A stretch of 64,000 bases of DNA from Marinobacter pelagius (GTDB taxonomy: Bacteria > Pseudomonadota > Gammaproteobacteria > Pseudomonadales > Oleiphilaceae). The stretch's first letter is position 1. Each line of letters begins with the position of its first letter. Below the pieces are notes generated by a model. That model was not told the origin of the DNA and searched no databases. It saw only the letters and a program-made list of their open reading frames with translations. Positions 55,867-64,000 of the stretch are shown one piece after another. Made by a program: the position numbers and the translations under genes. The DNA is taken from the NCBI RefSeq assembly GCF_003315345.1, contig NZ_QNRO01000001.1, positions 372,001-436,000 of the forward strand. Direction: 5' to 3'.

Positions 55867-57266
55867 ATGGGCGTTCTATACAGCCAGGTGGCGGATCAGC
55901 TGCAGGCGCTGATCCAGGAAGGGGTGTACCGGCAAGGCGACCGGTTGCCCGGTGTACGGGTATTGAGCCGGCAGTTCGGAGTGTCGATTTCGACGGTATT
56001 GCAGGCCCACCAGACCCTGGAGGCACGGGGATACCTGGAAGCCCGGGAGCGCAGCGGCTATTTCGTGCGCCTGCCGGTCCAGGATGTGCCGGAGCCCAGG
56101 ATGCCAAAGCACCGGAGCCGGCCGGTCCCGGTGACCGCGCGGGAAATGACCCTGGATCTGTGTGCGGATGAGCAGAAACGCATGGTGCCGCTGGCCACCG
56201 CGATTCCTCACCCGGATTACCTGCCTGTACGGCAGATCCAGCAGAGCACGCTGTGGGCGGCACGTCGGGGCCTGGAAACCCTGGATTATGCCTTTCCCGG
56301 CAAGGAATCGTTCCGCCGCCAGATTGCCCAGCGCATGGCGGCAATCGGCGTGCCGGTGACGCCGGACGATATCCTGGCAACCAACGGCGCCCAGGAAGCC
56401 ATCATTCTGGCCCTGCGGGCGGTGACCCAGCCGGGGGACATCGTGGCGGTGGAGTCGCCGTCGTTTCCCGGTATTCTCCAGGCGCTGGAAGTGGTGGGAC
56501 TGCGAGTTATTGAAATTCCCACCCATCCCTCGGAAGGCCTGAGCCTCGAGGGCCTTGAGTTGGCCTTGGAACAGTGGCCCCTGAAGGCCTGTGTGGTGGT
56601 GACCAACCACAGCAATCCCATGGGGGCGCGCATGTCCGATGAGCGCAAGAAGCAGCTGGTGTCCATGCTGGCGGCGGCCGATGTGCCTCTGATCGAGGAT
56701 GATATCTACGGCGACCTGTACCACACCGGTGAGCGGCCCCGGCCCGCCAAGGCGTTCGACCGGGCTGACAACGTGATCTATTGCAGTTCGTTTTCCAAGA
56801 CCATTTCCCCGGGCCTGCGCCTGGGCTGGATGATCCCTGGCCGCCACATGGCCAGCACAAGTATTTCGTGAACCTTGCGACCTCCTCGATTCCCCAGCTG
56901 GCGGTCGCCCACTTTCTGGAGCAGGGCGGCTATGATCGGTACCTGCGGTCAGCGCGGCAGCACTACCGGGAAGCGACCGAGCGCATGCGCTCGGCGGTGG
57001 CCCGCTCGTTCCCGGAAGGCACCGCGGTGAGTCGGCCCCAGGGCGGGTTTGTACTCTGGGTGCAGCTACCGGAGGGGGTATCCGGAACGGAGGTGTACCA
57101 GCGGGCAAGGGCGGAGAACATCAACGTGGCGCCCGGCCTGATGTTCTCCACCACCAACAAGTTCGATAACTGCCTGCGCCTGAACGGCGGAAATCCCTGG
57201 ACCGGCACCATCGAAAAGGCCGTCGCCAGGCTAGGTGCACTGGTCCACGAGGAGATAGGCCGCTAA
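55867..57266 (+). pseudogene. MocR/PdxR-type GntR-aminotransferase regulator, frameshifted
   Basis: A winged-helix GntR domain (about residues 1-70, VADQLQALIQEGVYRQGDRL) fused to a fold-type I aminotransferase domain (NGAQEAIILALRAVTQPGD, then TNHSNPMGARM, and the PLP Lys region YCSSFSKTISPGLRLGWM). The first frame stops at 56871 after a nonsense tail. The homologous continuation (HKYFVNLATSSIPQLAVAHF onward) is in the next frame and runs to 57266. The shift is near 56850-56858 and fits loss of one base (or 3n+1). If real, the protein lacks the C-terminal third; if a sequencing error, the gene is about 466 codons. The ATG at 55867 follows GGAGGGAGA. Confidence 0.88.
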
Positions 57267-57913
57267 CGGTCGCGGCGCAGATCCAGTGGATCAACCAGGC
57301 CCGCCGCAATGGCGATGCCGGTCACGTCCGGAAGTCGTTCGGCGCCCAGGCGTTTCATGACCCGGGCCCGGTACAGGTCGATGGTCTTGACACTGACTCC
57401 CAGCTGATCGGCGATCTCACGGCTGGTGTAGCCCTGGGCCAGCGGCAGGAAGACATCCCGTTCCCGCCGGGTGAGGGTATCGATCAGTGCCTCGGTGCGG
57501 GCATTGCCGTGGAAACGCTGGCCGCTCTGGCGCTCCTGGAGCGCCTGCTGGACGCTGTCGAGCAGCAGCTGCTCGTTGAACGGTTTCTCGATGAAATCAA
57601 AGGCGCCGGATTTGAAGGCCCGGACCACGATGGGTACATCCGCGTGGCCGGACACGAAAATGATGGGCACCTCCAGCCCCCGTTTCTGCAGCTCTTCCTG
57701 CACGTTGAGGCCGCCAAGCCCGGGCATCCGCACATCCAGCACGACACAGCCGGCGTTGGTCTGCCCCACCGCATCGAGGAACTTGCGGCCATCGCTGTAG
57801 GCCTCGACCCGCAGCCCCACTGACTCGAGCAGCCACTGGGTCGACTCGAGCATGCCGGCGTCGTCGTCGACCACGTAGACGGTGGTGGGCGGGTTACTGG
57901 GTGATTCAGTCAT
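57263..57913 (-). CDS. FixJ/LuxR-type response regulator
   Basis: 216 residues. A receiver domain (about 10-125) with the acidic pocket VVDDD, phosphoacceptor Asp in CVVLDVRMPGLGG, and Lys in FIEKPF is followed by a LuxR-type helix-turn-helix (about 150-210, LTRRERDVFLPLAQGYTSRE, then VSVKTIDLYRARVMKRL). The start overlaps the histidine kinase stop by 8 bp. The frame is open to 58024, but that extension lies within the kinase gene. Likely targets are the divergent acyl-CoA ligase gene and palindromes in that spacer. Its stop and that of the MocR-type gene overlap by 4 bp. Confidence 0.92.
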   Translation of the reverse strand: MTESPSNPPTTVYVVDDDAGMLESTQWLLESVGLRVEAYSDGRKFLDAVGQTNAGCVVLDVRMPGLGGLNVQEELQKRGLEVPIIFVSGHADVPIVVRAFKSGAFDFIEKPFNEQLLLDSVQQALQERQSGQRFHGNARTEALIDTLTRRERDVFLPLAQGYTSREIADQLGVSVKTIDLYRARVMKRLGAERLPDVTGIAIAAGLVDPLDLRRDR

Positions 57914-59411
57914 TCCGGGAAATCTCCGTTGTTGCAGTCTTGTTCTTGTTTCCGCTGGCGGGGAAGCGGCAGGTGAGGGTAAGGCCACCGGTCTTCGCCG
58001 GCCTGGCATCCAGGAAGCCGCCAAAGCCTTCGATAATGGAGCGGCTCATGGACAGGCCAAGGCCCAGACCCTGGGGCTTGCTGGTGTAAAAGGGCTGGAA
58101 CATCTGGCGAATTTCCTGCTCGCCCAGCCCGTCGCCCTGGTCGGTGACTTCGATCAGGGTCTCGTTGCGTTCATTGATACGGGTGGTCAGTATGATCTCG
58201 GCCGGGTTTGCCTGATCCGCGCTGTCTGCCTTCCGGGCCTCGACCGTCGCTTCAATACCGTTACGGATAAGGTTGATCAGGACCTGCTCAAGCAATACCG
58301 GATCGGCAGTGATGACCGGAGCGGCGTCAGACAGGCGCTCCCGGATCCTGACCCGGCTCTTGTCGGCTTCCCACTGGCAAAGTCGGGCCACATTGCTGAC
58401 CACGTCGTTGAGGGAAATGGGTGCAGTTCGTTTCTGGCCCTTGCGCAGGAAAGCCCGGAGCCGCTTGATAACTTCCGAAGCCCGGTTGGCGTGGTGCACG
58501 ATCTTTTGCAGGCCATCGTCCACCCGGTCCAGGCATTCCGGATTGGTTTGGGCGTTCTTCAGATAGCGCTGGCTGGCACTGGCAAAGTTCACGATGGTGG
58601 CCAGTGGCTGGTTCATCTCGTGGGCGATACTGGAGGCCAGTTCGCCCAGGGTTGCCAGTCGTGCGGCATGGGCCAGTTCGTCCGCCAGTCGCCGGCTGTT
58701 TTCCTCGGATTCCACCCGGGCGGTGATGTCCCGTGACACGCTGATGACTTCCACCACCGCACCGGTGTAGGTCTCGCGGATGGCGCGGCTGGCGATCTCG
58801 AACCAGCGCTTGCTGCCGTCCCGGTGCAGGATCTCCAGGGTCAGGGTGGCGTAGCCATCGTCCCGCAGGTGGTTACGGGCTTCCACCAGCTGCTCGACCA
58901 CGTGATCGCCCCGGAACACCTCTTCCAACGGCTTGCCCCGCAGCTCCTCGGGCCAGTAGCCGAGCAATCGCCATGATGCCGGTGTTGCATCGATGAACCG
59001 GCCGTCCGGGGCGTGACGGGAAATCAGATCGGTGGTGTTCTCGGTAATCAGCCGGTACAGGCGGTTGGACTGCACCGCCTGCTCCCGGGTGCGAACTTCC
59101 TCGGTGGCATCCCGGCCCCGGAGCAAGACCTGGTTGCTGGCCTGATCGGGTATCAGCGTCCAGAGCAGGATATGGCCGGGTATCCGGGATTCGACATTCT
59201 CGATGGCCCGGTTCTGCTGCAGGGAGGAATGCACCAGGGCCTGCGTATTGACCGGGAGCAGGTCCACCGCGCTTTCAAGGCCGGCACTGCTCACCAGGTC
59301 GATAGCGCTGCGACTGGCCTTCAGCAGGGCAGAGTGCCTATCAAGGACCAGACCGGGTTGCGGGTCGGCGTTCGGCAAACTAAATACCGTATCAGGGGGA
59401 AAATCGGTCAT
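57906..59411 (-). CDS. PAS-domain sensor histidine kinase (FixL/DctB-like)
   Basis: 501 residues, no membrane segment, so probably cytoplasmic. An N-terminal region of about 110 residues (perhaps a degenerate PAS) and a clear PAS domain (about 115-235, ITENTTDLISRHAPDGRF) are followed by the phosphoacceptor His in LASSIAHEMNQPLATIV, a long HisKA helix, and the ATPase domain with the N box LINLIRNGIEATVEA and G boxes DQGDGLGE and GLGLGLSMS. It pairs with the overlapping response regulator. No haem-binding His can be assigned by eye, so the signal is unknown. Confidence 0.9.
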   Translation of the reverse strand: MTDFPPDTVFSLPNADPQPGLVLDRHSALLKASRSAIDLVSSAGLESAVDLLPVNTQALVHSSLQQNRAIENVESRIPGHILLWTLIPDQASNQVLLRGRDATEEVRTREQAVQSNRLYRLITENTTDLISRHAPDGRFIDATPASWRLLGYWPEELRGKPLEEVFRGDHVVEQLVEARNHLRDDGYATLTLEILHRDGSKRWFEIASRAIRETYTGAVVEVISVSRDITARVESEENSRRLADELAHAARLATLGELASSIAHEMNQPLATIVNFASASQRYLKNAQTNPECLDRVDDGLQKIVHHANRASEVIKRLRAFLRKGQKRTAPISLNDVVSNVARLCQWEADKSRVRIRERLSDAAPVITADPVLLEQVLINLIRNGIEATVEARKADSADQANPAEIILTTRINERNETLIEVTDQGDGLGEQEIRQMFQPFYTSKPQGLGLGLSMSRSIIEGFGGFLDARPAKTGGLTLTCRFPASGNKNKTATTEISRND

Positions 59412-59421
59412 ATCATCGTTG

Positions 59422-59441
59422 TTATAGTAATTGCACTATAA
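59422..59441. promoter_or_regulatory. palindrome in the FixLJ-like/acyl-CoA ligase spacer
   Basis: TTATAGT-N6-ACTATAA, a perfect 7-bp inverted repeat, begins 11 bp upstream of the histidine kinase start. It is a candidate site for the response regulator or part of the promoter. Confidence 0.5.
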
Positions 59442-59460
59442 TACCTTGGTGTAGTTTCTA

Positions 59461-59480
59461 GTATTTGTCCCATCAAATAC
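59461..59480. promoter_or_regulatory. second palindrome in the same spacer
   Basis: GTATTTG-N6-CAAATAC, a perfect 7-bp inverted repeat with the same 6-bp spacing as its neighbour 39 bp away, lies 86 bp upstream of the acyl-CoA ligase start. Confidence 0.5.
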
Positions 59481-59565
59481 CATTTTGACCAGCGTGAATT
59501 ATAGCCAGATTAGCGATTTTCCTGAATACGCCATAAGAACAACAGAGCTCCAAGAGGAACCCGTT

Positions 59566-61194
59566 ATGACCTCGATTTTTGACCAGGGCCTGGCGCCCGT
59601 CGATGCCAACTACGCCGTCCAGTCGCCGATTGATTTCATCGAGCGCACCGCGAGTGTTTATCCGGAATACCCGGCCATCATTCACGGCGCGATTCGTTAC
59701 AACTGGGCACAAACCTATGAGCGCTGCCGTCGCCTGGCCTCGGCCCTGCAGGGGCGCGGGATCGGTCGTGGGGATACCGTCGCCGTGATGCTGCCGAATA
59801 TCCCTGCGATGGTGGAATGCCACTTCGGCGTGCCCATGATCGGCGCCGTGCTCAATACCCTGAACGTGCGCCTGGACGCTGACGCCATCGCTTTCATGCT
59901 CGAGCATGGAGAAGCCAAGGTGGTGATCGCGGATCGCGAGTTCGGTCAGGTCATCAAGGATGCCATTCGTCACCTGGAGCACAAGCCGCTGGTCATTGAT
60001 GTGGATGACCCGGAATACGGTGAGGGCGTGCAGGTCAGCGATCTCGATTACGAGGCGTTCCTGCAGGAGGGTGACCCGCAGTTCCAGTGGAACTTCCCCG
60101 AAAACGAGTGGGACGCGGTTTCCCTGAACTACACCTCCGGTACCACCGGCAACCCCAAGGGCGTGGTCTATCACCACCGCGGGGCTTACCTCAATGCCCT
60201 GGGTAACCAGGCCGTCTGGTCCATGGACATGCATCCGGTCTATCTGTGGACCCTGCCGATGTTCCATTGCAACGGTTGGTGTTTCCCCTGGACCGTTACC
60301 GCCATGGCCGGCACCCATGTTTGCCTGCGCCGGGTGGACCCGGAGAAAATCCTGCAGCTGATCCGCGATCACCAGGTCACCCACATGTGCGGCGCGCCGA
60401 TCGTTCTGAATGCGCTGCTCAATGCGCCGGCAGCCGCCAAGGCCGGGATTGATCACGAGGTGAAATCCATGACCGCCGGTGCGGCGCCCCCCGCCCAGGT
60501 GATCGGGGCGGTAGAAGAAATGGGCATCAAGGTGACCCACGTTTACGGCCTGACTGAAGTGTACGGCCCGGTAACTGTGTGTGCCTGGAAGTCCGAGTGG
60601 GATGAGCTGCCGCTGCATGACCGTGCCCGGAAAAAGGCACGCCAGGGCGTTCGCTACCATACCCTGGCCGGCACCATGGTCGGTGATCCCAACACCATGG
60701 AACCGGTGCCCAAAGACGGCAAGACCATCGGCGAGATCTTCCTGCGCGGCAACACCGTGATGAAGGGTTACCTGAAGAACCCGAGCGCCACCGAAGAGGC
60801 CTTCCGTGGTGGCTGGTTCCACACCGGTGACCTGGCGGTGTGGCACGAGGACGGTTACCTGGAAATCAAGGACCGCCTGAAGGACATCATCATCTCCGGA
60901 GGAGAGAACATCTCCACCATCGAGGTGGAAGATACCCTGTACCGCCATCCGGCTGTGCTGGAAGCTGCGGTGGTTGCCCGTCCGGACGAGAAGTGGGGCG
61001 AGACTCCCTGCGCGTTCATTACCCTGAAGCCGGAAGCCGGCGAGGTCAGCGAAGAAGAGATTATCACCTTCTGCCGCGAGCATCTGGCCCGCTTCAAGGT
61101 ACCGAAAACGGTCGTCTTCACGGAGCTGCCCAAGACCTCCACGGGCAAGATCCAGAAGTTCGTGCTGCGGGATCAGGCCAAAGAGCTGGACTGA
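59566..61194 (+). CDS. acyl-CoA synthetase (AlkK/DmdB-type)
   Basis: 542 residues of the ANL family. Motifs are the P-loop [49 protein letters not shown], the hinge DRLKDIIISGGENIS, and the catalytic Lys in TSTGKIQKFVLR. The LPMFHCNGWCFPWTV segment is typical of medium-chain acyl-CoA ligases of the AlkK group and of methylmercaptopropionate-CoA ligase DmdB; the substrate cannot be settled by eye. The start at 59566 follows AAGAGGAACCC; the frame is open further, without a ribosome site. Divergent from the two-component system. Confidence 0.9.
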   Translation: MTSIFDQGLAPVDANYAVQSPIDFIERTASVYPEYPAIIHGAIRYNWAQTYERCRRLASALQGRGIGRGDTVAVMLPNIPAMVECHFGVPMIGAVLNTLNVRLDADAIAFMLEHGEAKVVIADREFGQVIKDAIRHLEHKPLVIDVDDPEYGEGVQVSDLDYEAFLQEGDPQFQWNFPENEWDAVSLNYTSGTTGNPKGVVYHHRGAYLNALGNQAVWSMDMHPVYLWTLPMFHCNGWCFPWTVTAMAGTHVCLRRVDPEKILQLIRDHQVTHMCGAPIVLNALLNAPAAAKAGIDHEVKSMTAGAAPPAQVIGAVEEMGIKVTHVYGLTEVYGPVTVCAWKSEWDELPLHDRARKKARQGVRYHTLAGTMVGDPNTMEPVPKDGKTIGEIFLRGNTVMKGYLKNPSATEEAFRGGWFHTGDLAVWHEDGYLEIKDRLKDIIISGGENISTIEVEDTLYRHPAVLEAAVVARPDEKWGETPCAFITLKPEAGEVSEEEIITFCREHLARFKVPKTVVFTELPKTSTGKIQKFVLRDQAKELD

Positions 61195-61204
61195 TCTGCT
61201 GACC

Positions 61205-61227
61205 GTCTGCGCCAGCCCGGCGCAGAC
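61205..61227 (+). terminator. hairpin after acyl-CoA ligase
   Basis: A perfect 9-bp stem (GTCTGCGCC / GGCGCAGAC) with a 5-base loop, 10 bp after the stop and followed by AGTTATT. A second, stronger hairpin with a T-run follows. Confidence 0.55.
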
Positions 61228-61250
61228 AGTTATTCCCTCTGTGTGTCCTT

Positions 61251-61284
61251 GGGAGGTATCGGCATGGCCATGCCTCCCTTTTTT
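61251..61284 (+). terminator. intrinsic terminator
   Basis: GGGAGG pairs with CCTCCC, enclosing the palindrome GGCATGGCCATGCC, and is followed at once by TTTTTT (61279-61284). This should end the acyl-CoA ligase transcript. Confidence 0.72.
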
Positions 61285-61305
61285 GTTCTCTTCGGCTGTC
61301 GGCGC

Positions 61306-61333
61306 TTTGTCATTTAATGACAAAGTGTCAGTT
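61306..61333. promoter_or_regulatory. nested palindromes upstream of the diiron hydrolase gene
   Basis: TTTGTCATT-T-AATGACAAA (61306-61324, perfect 9-bp arms) overlaps TGACA-AAG-TGTCA, forming two nested inverted repeats about 120 bp upstream of the gene at 61449. The form suits a dimeric repressor of TetR type; no such gene is adjacent. Confidence 0.55.
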
Positions 61334-61448
61334 ATTTTGCCCGGATACCTTCCGTCGGTTTCGTGATCGGGTTTACACTGAGCCTCTGGTTACGTTTTGT
61401 CCGTTGTTGATTGCATAACAAAAACATTCCCGACAACAGGAGGCCACC

Positions 61449-62282
61449 ATGTCAGTCAGCTCGACCCCGGAAGGGGTGTCTGTCTCACCCCGGCACATCC
61501 ATTTCGATGTCAGCGAGGATCTGAAATCCTTCTGGCATGGCAACGACGCCTTCCGCACCGCCTTTTTCAATGCATTGTCGCTACAGTTTCCCGATGGCGA
61601 GCAGCAGTTCATCAATGCCGTGCGCCTGTATCGGGACCGGATTGACGATCCCAAGCTCAAGCAGGAGATCCGGGGCTTTATCGGTCAGGAGGCTCTGCAC
61701 AGCCGCGAGCACAAGAGCTACAACGAGGCACTGAAGTCCCGTGGCTATGACATTGATGCAATTGACCGGCGCTTCCTGAAGCACATGGAGTGGGTAGGAA
61801 AGTTGCCCCCGAGCCGGCAGCTGGCGGGCACCTGCGGCGCCGAGCACTACACCGCGGTCCTGGCCAATGCGATCCTGAAGAACCCGGAGTGGATGGAGGG
61901 CGCCACGCCTGCCATGAAGCAGCTCTGGCGCTGGCATGCCATCGAGGAAACCGAGCACAAGTCCGTCGCATTCGATGTCTACCGGGCCTGCGTGGGCAAT
62001 GAGCGGCTGCGCCGGATCGTGTTCCTGTTCGTGACCTGGAATTTCTGCAAGTACACCTTCCTGAATACCTGCAGCCTGCTGCGCACCGACGGCAAGCTCT
62101 GGAGTGTCCGGACCTGGCTGGGCGGGCTCAATTTCCTGTGGGGCAAGCCCGGGGTCATTCGCCAGTGCCTACCCGAGTTCCTGGCCTACCTGCGCAAGGA
62201 CTTCCACCCCTGGCAACAGGACAACCGGCGGCTGCTGGCCGAAAACCTGCGGGAACTGGAAGGTCTGGGTGTGCCGAATTGA
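61449..62282 (+). CDS. predicted metal-dependent hydrolase (ferritin-like diiron type)
   Basis: 277 residues resembling the uncharacterised metal-dependent hydrolase family (PF10118 type). Likely metal ligands are the Glu and His in FIGQEALHSREHKSY and WHAIEETEHKSVAFDVY, arranged as E-x2-H repeats of a four-helix diiron fold; a further Glu-His pair occurs in CGAEHYTAVL. The C-terminal third has a hydrophobic segment (LRRIVFLFVTWNFCKYTFL). The reaction is unknown. A strong AGGAGG ribosome site precedes the ATG. Confidence 0.82.
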   Translation: MSVSSTPEGVSVSPRHIHFDVSEDLKSFWHGNDAFRTAFFNALSLQFPDGEQQFINAVRLYRDRIDDPKLKQEIRGFIGQEALHSREHKSYNEALKSRGYDIDAIDRRFLKHMEWVGKLPPSRQLAGTCGAEHYTAVLANAILKNPEWMEGATPAMKQLWRWHAIEETEHKSVAFDVYRACVGNERLRRIVFLFVTWNFCKYTFLNTCSLLRTDGKLWSVRTWLGGLNFLWGKPGVIRQCLPEFLAYLRKDFHPWQQDNRRLLAENLRELEGLGVPN

Positions 62283-62390
62283 GCGGGTGCTGAAATTCCG
62301 CCCCGCTTATGTAAAACTTGGCGACTCAAAATAACGATAAAATAAAGGGCGTTCCCGTCGAGGAATCGTCCGCAGCTGGAGAGTCTCACC

Positions 62391-63341
62391 ATGCGAGTAG
62401 GTTTGATCGTTGATTCCGCGTGTGATCTGCCCTATGAGTTCAGTCGCAAGCACGACCTCTTTATCCTCCCCGTGACTGCTGTCATCGACGGCCAGACCTA
62501 CATCGACGAACACGACCCGGTACGCACCCAGGAGTTCTACCAGAGCGGGCTGCTGCAGAAAGGCCATCATGCCGAGACCCAGGCCTTCACCGAGGAACAG
62601 ATCCATGACCTGTTCATGGAGAAAATCGTCACCCAGTTCGACGTTGCCATTTGTGAAACCGTCACGCGAAGCCGCAGCCTGATTTTCGAGAACGCCACCA
62701 AGGCGATGAACAGTGTGCTGGCCAGCTACGAGAAGGCCCGGGCAGCCGCCGGCCGGGACGGCAAATTCTCCATGCGGGTGATCGATAGCAAGCAGATTTT
62801 TGCCGGCCAGGGGCTGCTTGCGGCCCATACCCTGAGATTGATCGGCCAGAAACTCTCCAAGAACGCCCTGCGCCATGAGGTGGAGTCTTTCACCGACAAG
62901 ATCTACACCTGCGTCATCCCCAGGGATCTGCACTACATCCGAGAGCGTGCCCGCCGCCGCGGCGACAAGAGCATCTCGGCCCTTGTCGCCTTCCTGGGCA
63001 AGGCACTCAACATCACGCCGGTGATTTTCGGGCAGGGCGCCGAGGGCCAACCGGTGGCGAAAACCCGGAACTTTGACGTGGCCGTGGAGAAAGTCATGAA
63101 CTACGCGGCGGCGCGGGTCGATGCCGGCCTGCTGACGCCTTACGTCAGCCTCTCCTGCGGGCTGACCTGGACCGAAATCGAAGACCTGCCCGGCCTGAAC
63201 CGGTTGCGGGATGCCTGTGAGCGCAACGGCGTGGAGTTGCTGCTGTCCCAGATGGGGATCACCAGCAGTATCTACGTCGGTCCGGGCAGCCTGTGTCTCG
63301 CCCTGGCGGCAGACCCTCATACCTTCAACGATTTCCAGTAA
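62391..63341 (+). CDS. DegV-family fatty-acid-binding protein
   Basis: 316 residues with the DegV fold: VGLIVDSACDLPYEF at the start, the second-domain MRVIDSKQIFAGQGLLAAH, and a late GPGSLCLAL that resembles the usual lipid-contact motif. DegV proteins bind fatty acids; in Gram-positive bacteria the related FakB feeds a fatty-acid kinase, but no FakA-like gene is here. Length is typical. It starts 108 bp after the hydrolase stop. Confidence 0.88.
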   Translation: MRVGLIVDSACDLPYEFSRKHDLFILPVTAVIDGQTYIDEHDPVRTQEFYQSGLLQKGHHAETQAFTEEQIHDLFMEKIVTQFDVAICETVTRSRSLIFENATKAMNSVLASYEKARAAAGRDGKFSMRVIDSKQIFAGQGLLAAHTLRLIGQKLSKNALRHEVESFTDKIYTCVIPRDLHYIRERARRRGDKSISALVAFLGKALNITPVIFGQGAEGQPVAKTRNFDVAVEKVMNYAAARVDAGLLTPYVSLSCGLTWTEIEDLPGLNRLRDACERNGVELLLSQMGITSSIYVGPGSLCLALAADPHTFNDFQ

Positions 63342-63414
63342 CTGCGGGCACGGTCCTGTCGATGCTTCCTCAGCTGCTTGGCCTGTCCGCATCCGTGATT
63401 CCGTAGTTTGGGCA

Positions 63415-63451
63415 AACCCCCGGAGGCTGGCTTCGTGTTAGCCTCGGGGTT
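63415..63451 (+). terminator. imperfect hairpin after degV
   Basis: AACCCC...GAGGCT pairs with AGCCTCGGGGTT, with a small bulge, 73 bp after the degV stop and followed by GCTGTTTCC. It is a moderate terminator candidate. Confidence 0.45.
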
Positions 63452-63485
63452 GCTGTTTCCATCGCCCACAAGGATTGAACCTATC

Positions 63486-64000
63486 ATGACCAAGTCCGCT
63501 GGCACTCTGGCCGAAAGGCTGTACGAAGAGCATGTCCGCCATGAGATGGCTGCCCTGAAGGGGGCCAAATTGAAGAAATTCCTCGAGCGGGAGCTGGACG
63601 AGCTGCTGGACCATGCCGGACGGATCACCCTGAACCGGGTAGCCGGCATTGATCAGGTGATGGGCGTGATCGAGCGCGTCGTCGTCGACATGGAGCTGGA
63701 TGCCGGCATCCCCGAGCTGGCGGCCGAGATGGCGACGGAGGTCATGAACTCGCCGGTCCAGGCCGAAACCACGCTGGGGGAAATCATCTCCCGGGAGCAG
63801 GCCACCGGATTCCTGGAGGAGGCTCTTGAGCTGCGCCAGCAGCGGGAACGGGTCATCAGCGAGATCATGGCCCATCCGGTCTACCAGGAACTGGTGTCCA
63901 ATGTGGTCTATCACGGGCTGGTCAACTACCTTTACGAAGACAACCTGATCGCCCGCTCCGTACCCGGGGTGGGCTCCATGATGAAGTTTGGCAAGAAGGT
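63486..64000 (+). CDS. uncharacterised helical protein, 3' end beyond window
   Basis: The frame from the ATG at 63486 is open to the end of the window (171 codons), so the gene continues. The visible part is almost entirely charged and helical, beginning MTKSAGTLAERLYEEHVRHE, with REQATGFLEEALELRQQRER in the middle and a change to VPGVGSMMKFGKKV at the edge. No signal peptide or known domain is recognised. AAGGA lies about a dozen bases upstream of the start. High third-position GC like its neighbours supports coding. Confidence 0.75.
   Translation, partial: MTKSAGTLAERLYEEHVRHEMAALKGAKLKKFLERELDELLDHAGRITLNRVAGIDQVMGVIERVVVDMELDAGIPELAAEMATEVMNSPVQAETTLGEIISREQATGFLEEALELRQQRERVISEIMAHPVYQELVSNVVYHGLVNYLYEDNLIARSVPGVGSMMKFGKK

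Overview
The window reads as a chromosome segment of a free-living marine gammaproteobacterium, most likely Marinobacter or a close relative. This is inferred from protein character, high GC, and the mix of a complete leucine degradation (liu) operon, a tad locus, cyanate use and several acyl-CoA ligases. I see no tRNA, rRNA, CRISPR array, prophage or transposase gene. Both ends cut a gene.

Layout. 1-10763: a tad/Flp pilus assembly operon on the + strand, in the order AAA ATPase tail, cpaB, cpaC, small lipoprotein, tadG, tadE, tadF, tadZ, tadA, tadB, tadC, tadD. It is followed by a REP-like hairpin and a lipoprotein with a C-terminal fibronectin III-like domain (11155-12504). 12571-17537: a secreted DUF7282-like protein, an AraC-type regulator, and a divergent FAD oxidoreductase plus ThDP enzyme of unknown pathway. 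17629-27116 (- strand): liuR-liuA-liuB-liuC-liuD-liuE, an AhpD-like protein and an acyl-CoA synthetase, together degrading leucine/isovalerate. A palindromic site sits between liuR and a divergent + strand set (SDR, acyl-CoA dehydrogenase, thiolase; 27220-30586) that could serve isoleucine or short-chain acyl-CoA breakdown.

30747-36666: a sigma54 enhancer-binding regulator with two PAS domains, divergent from an ABC transporter and cyanase (cynABDS). The spacer holds a very good -24/-12 promoter and three iterated palindromes. This gives a nitrogen-type, sigma54-controlled cyanate system. 37030-39189 (- strand): ilvG-ilvM with a 30-codon Val/Leu-rich leader peptide and a textbook attenuator. 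39352-43529: an RND efflux pair. 43534-50160: truC, an amidase, a PEMT/NnrU-like membrane protein, djlA, and an HD-GYP sensor. 50245-55662: alkB, an MgtC/DUF4010 membrane protein, a double UspA protein, a BaiN-like flavoprotein, and phzF coupled to a small unknown protein. 55867-57266: a MocR-type regulator broken by a frameshift, with clear inverted repeats upstream. 57263-61194: a FixL/FixJ-like two-component system divergent from an acyl-CoA ligase. 61449-64000: a diiron-type hydrolase, a DegV protein and a truncated unknown gene.

Non-coding structure is the most unusual part. Five large intergenic hairpins (25300-25407, 29277-29366, 30615-30725, 36712-36821, 36895-36988) lie mostly at operon ends. 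Two are about 95% identical copies, and three share a 17-base loop core. I do not see a clearly new protein system. The best candidates for new biology are this hairpin family, the sigma54-cyanate regulation, the long Cys-containing leader of the cyanate-binding protein, and the unknown 105-aa protein coupled to phzF.
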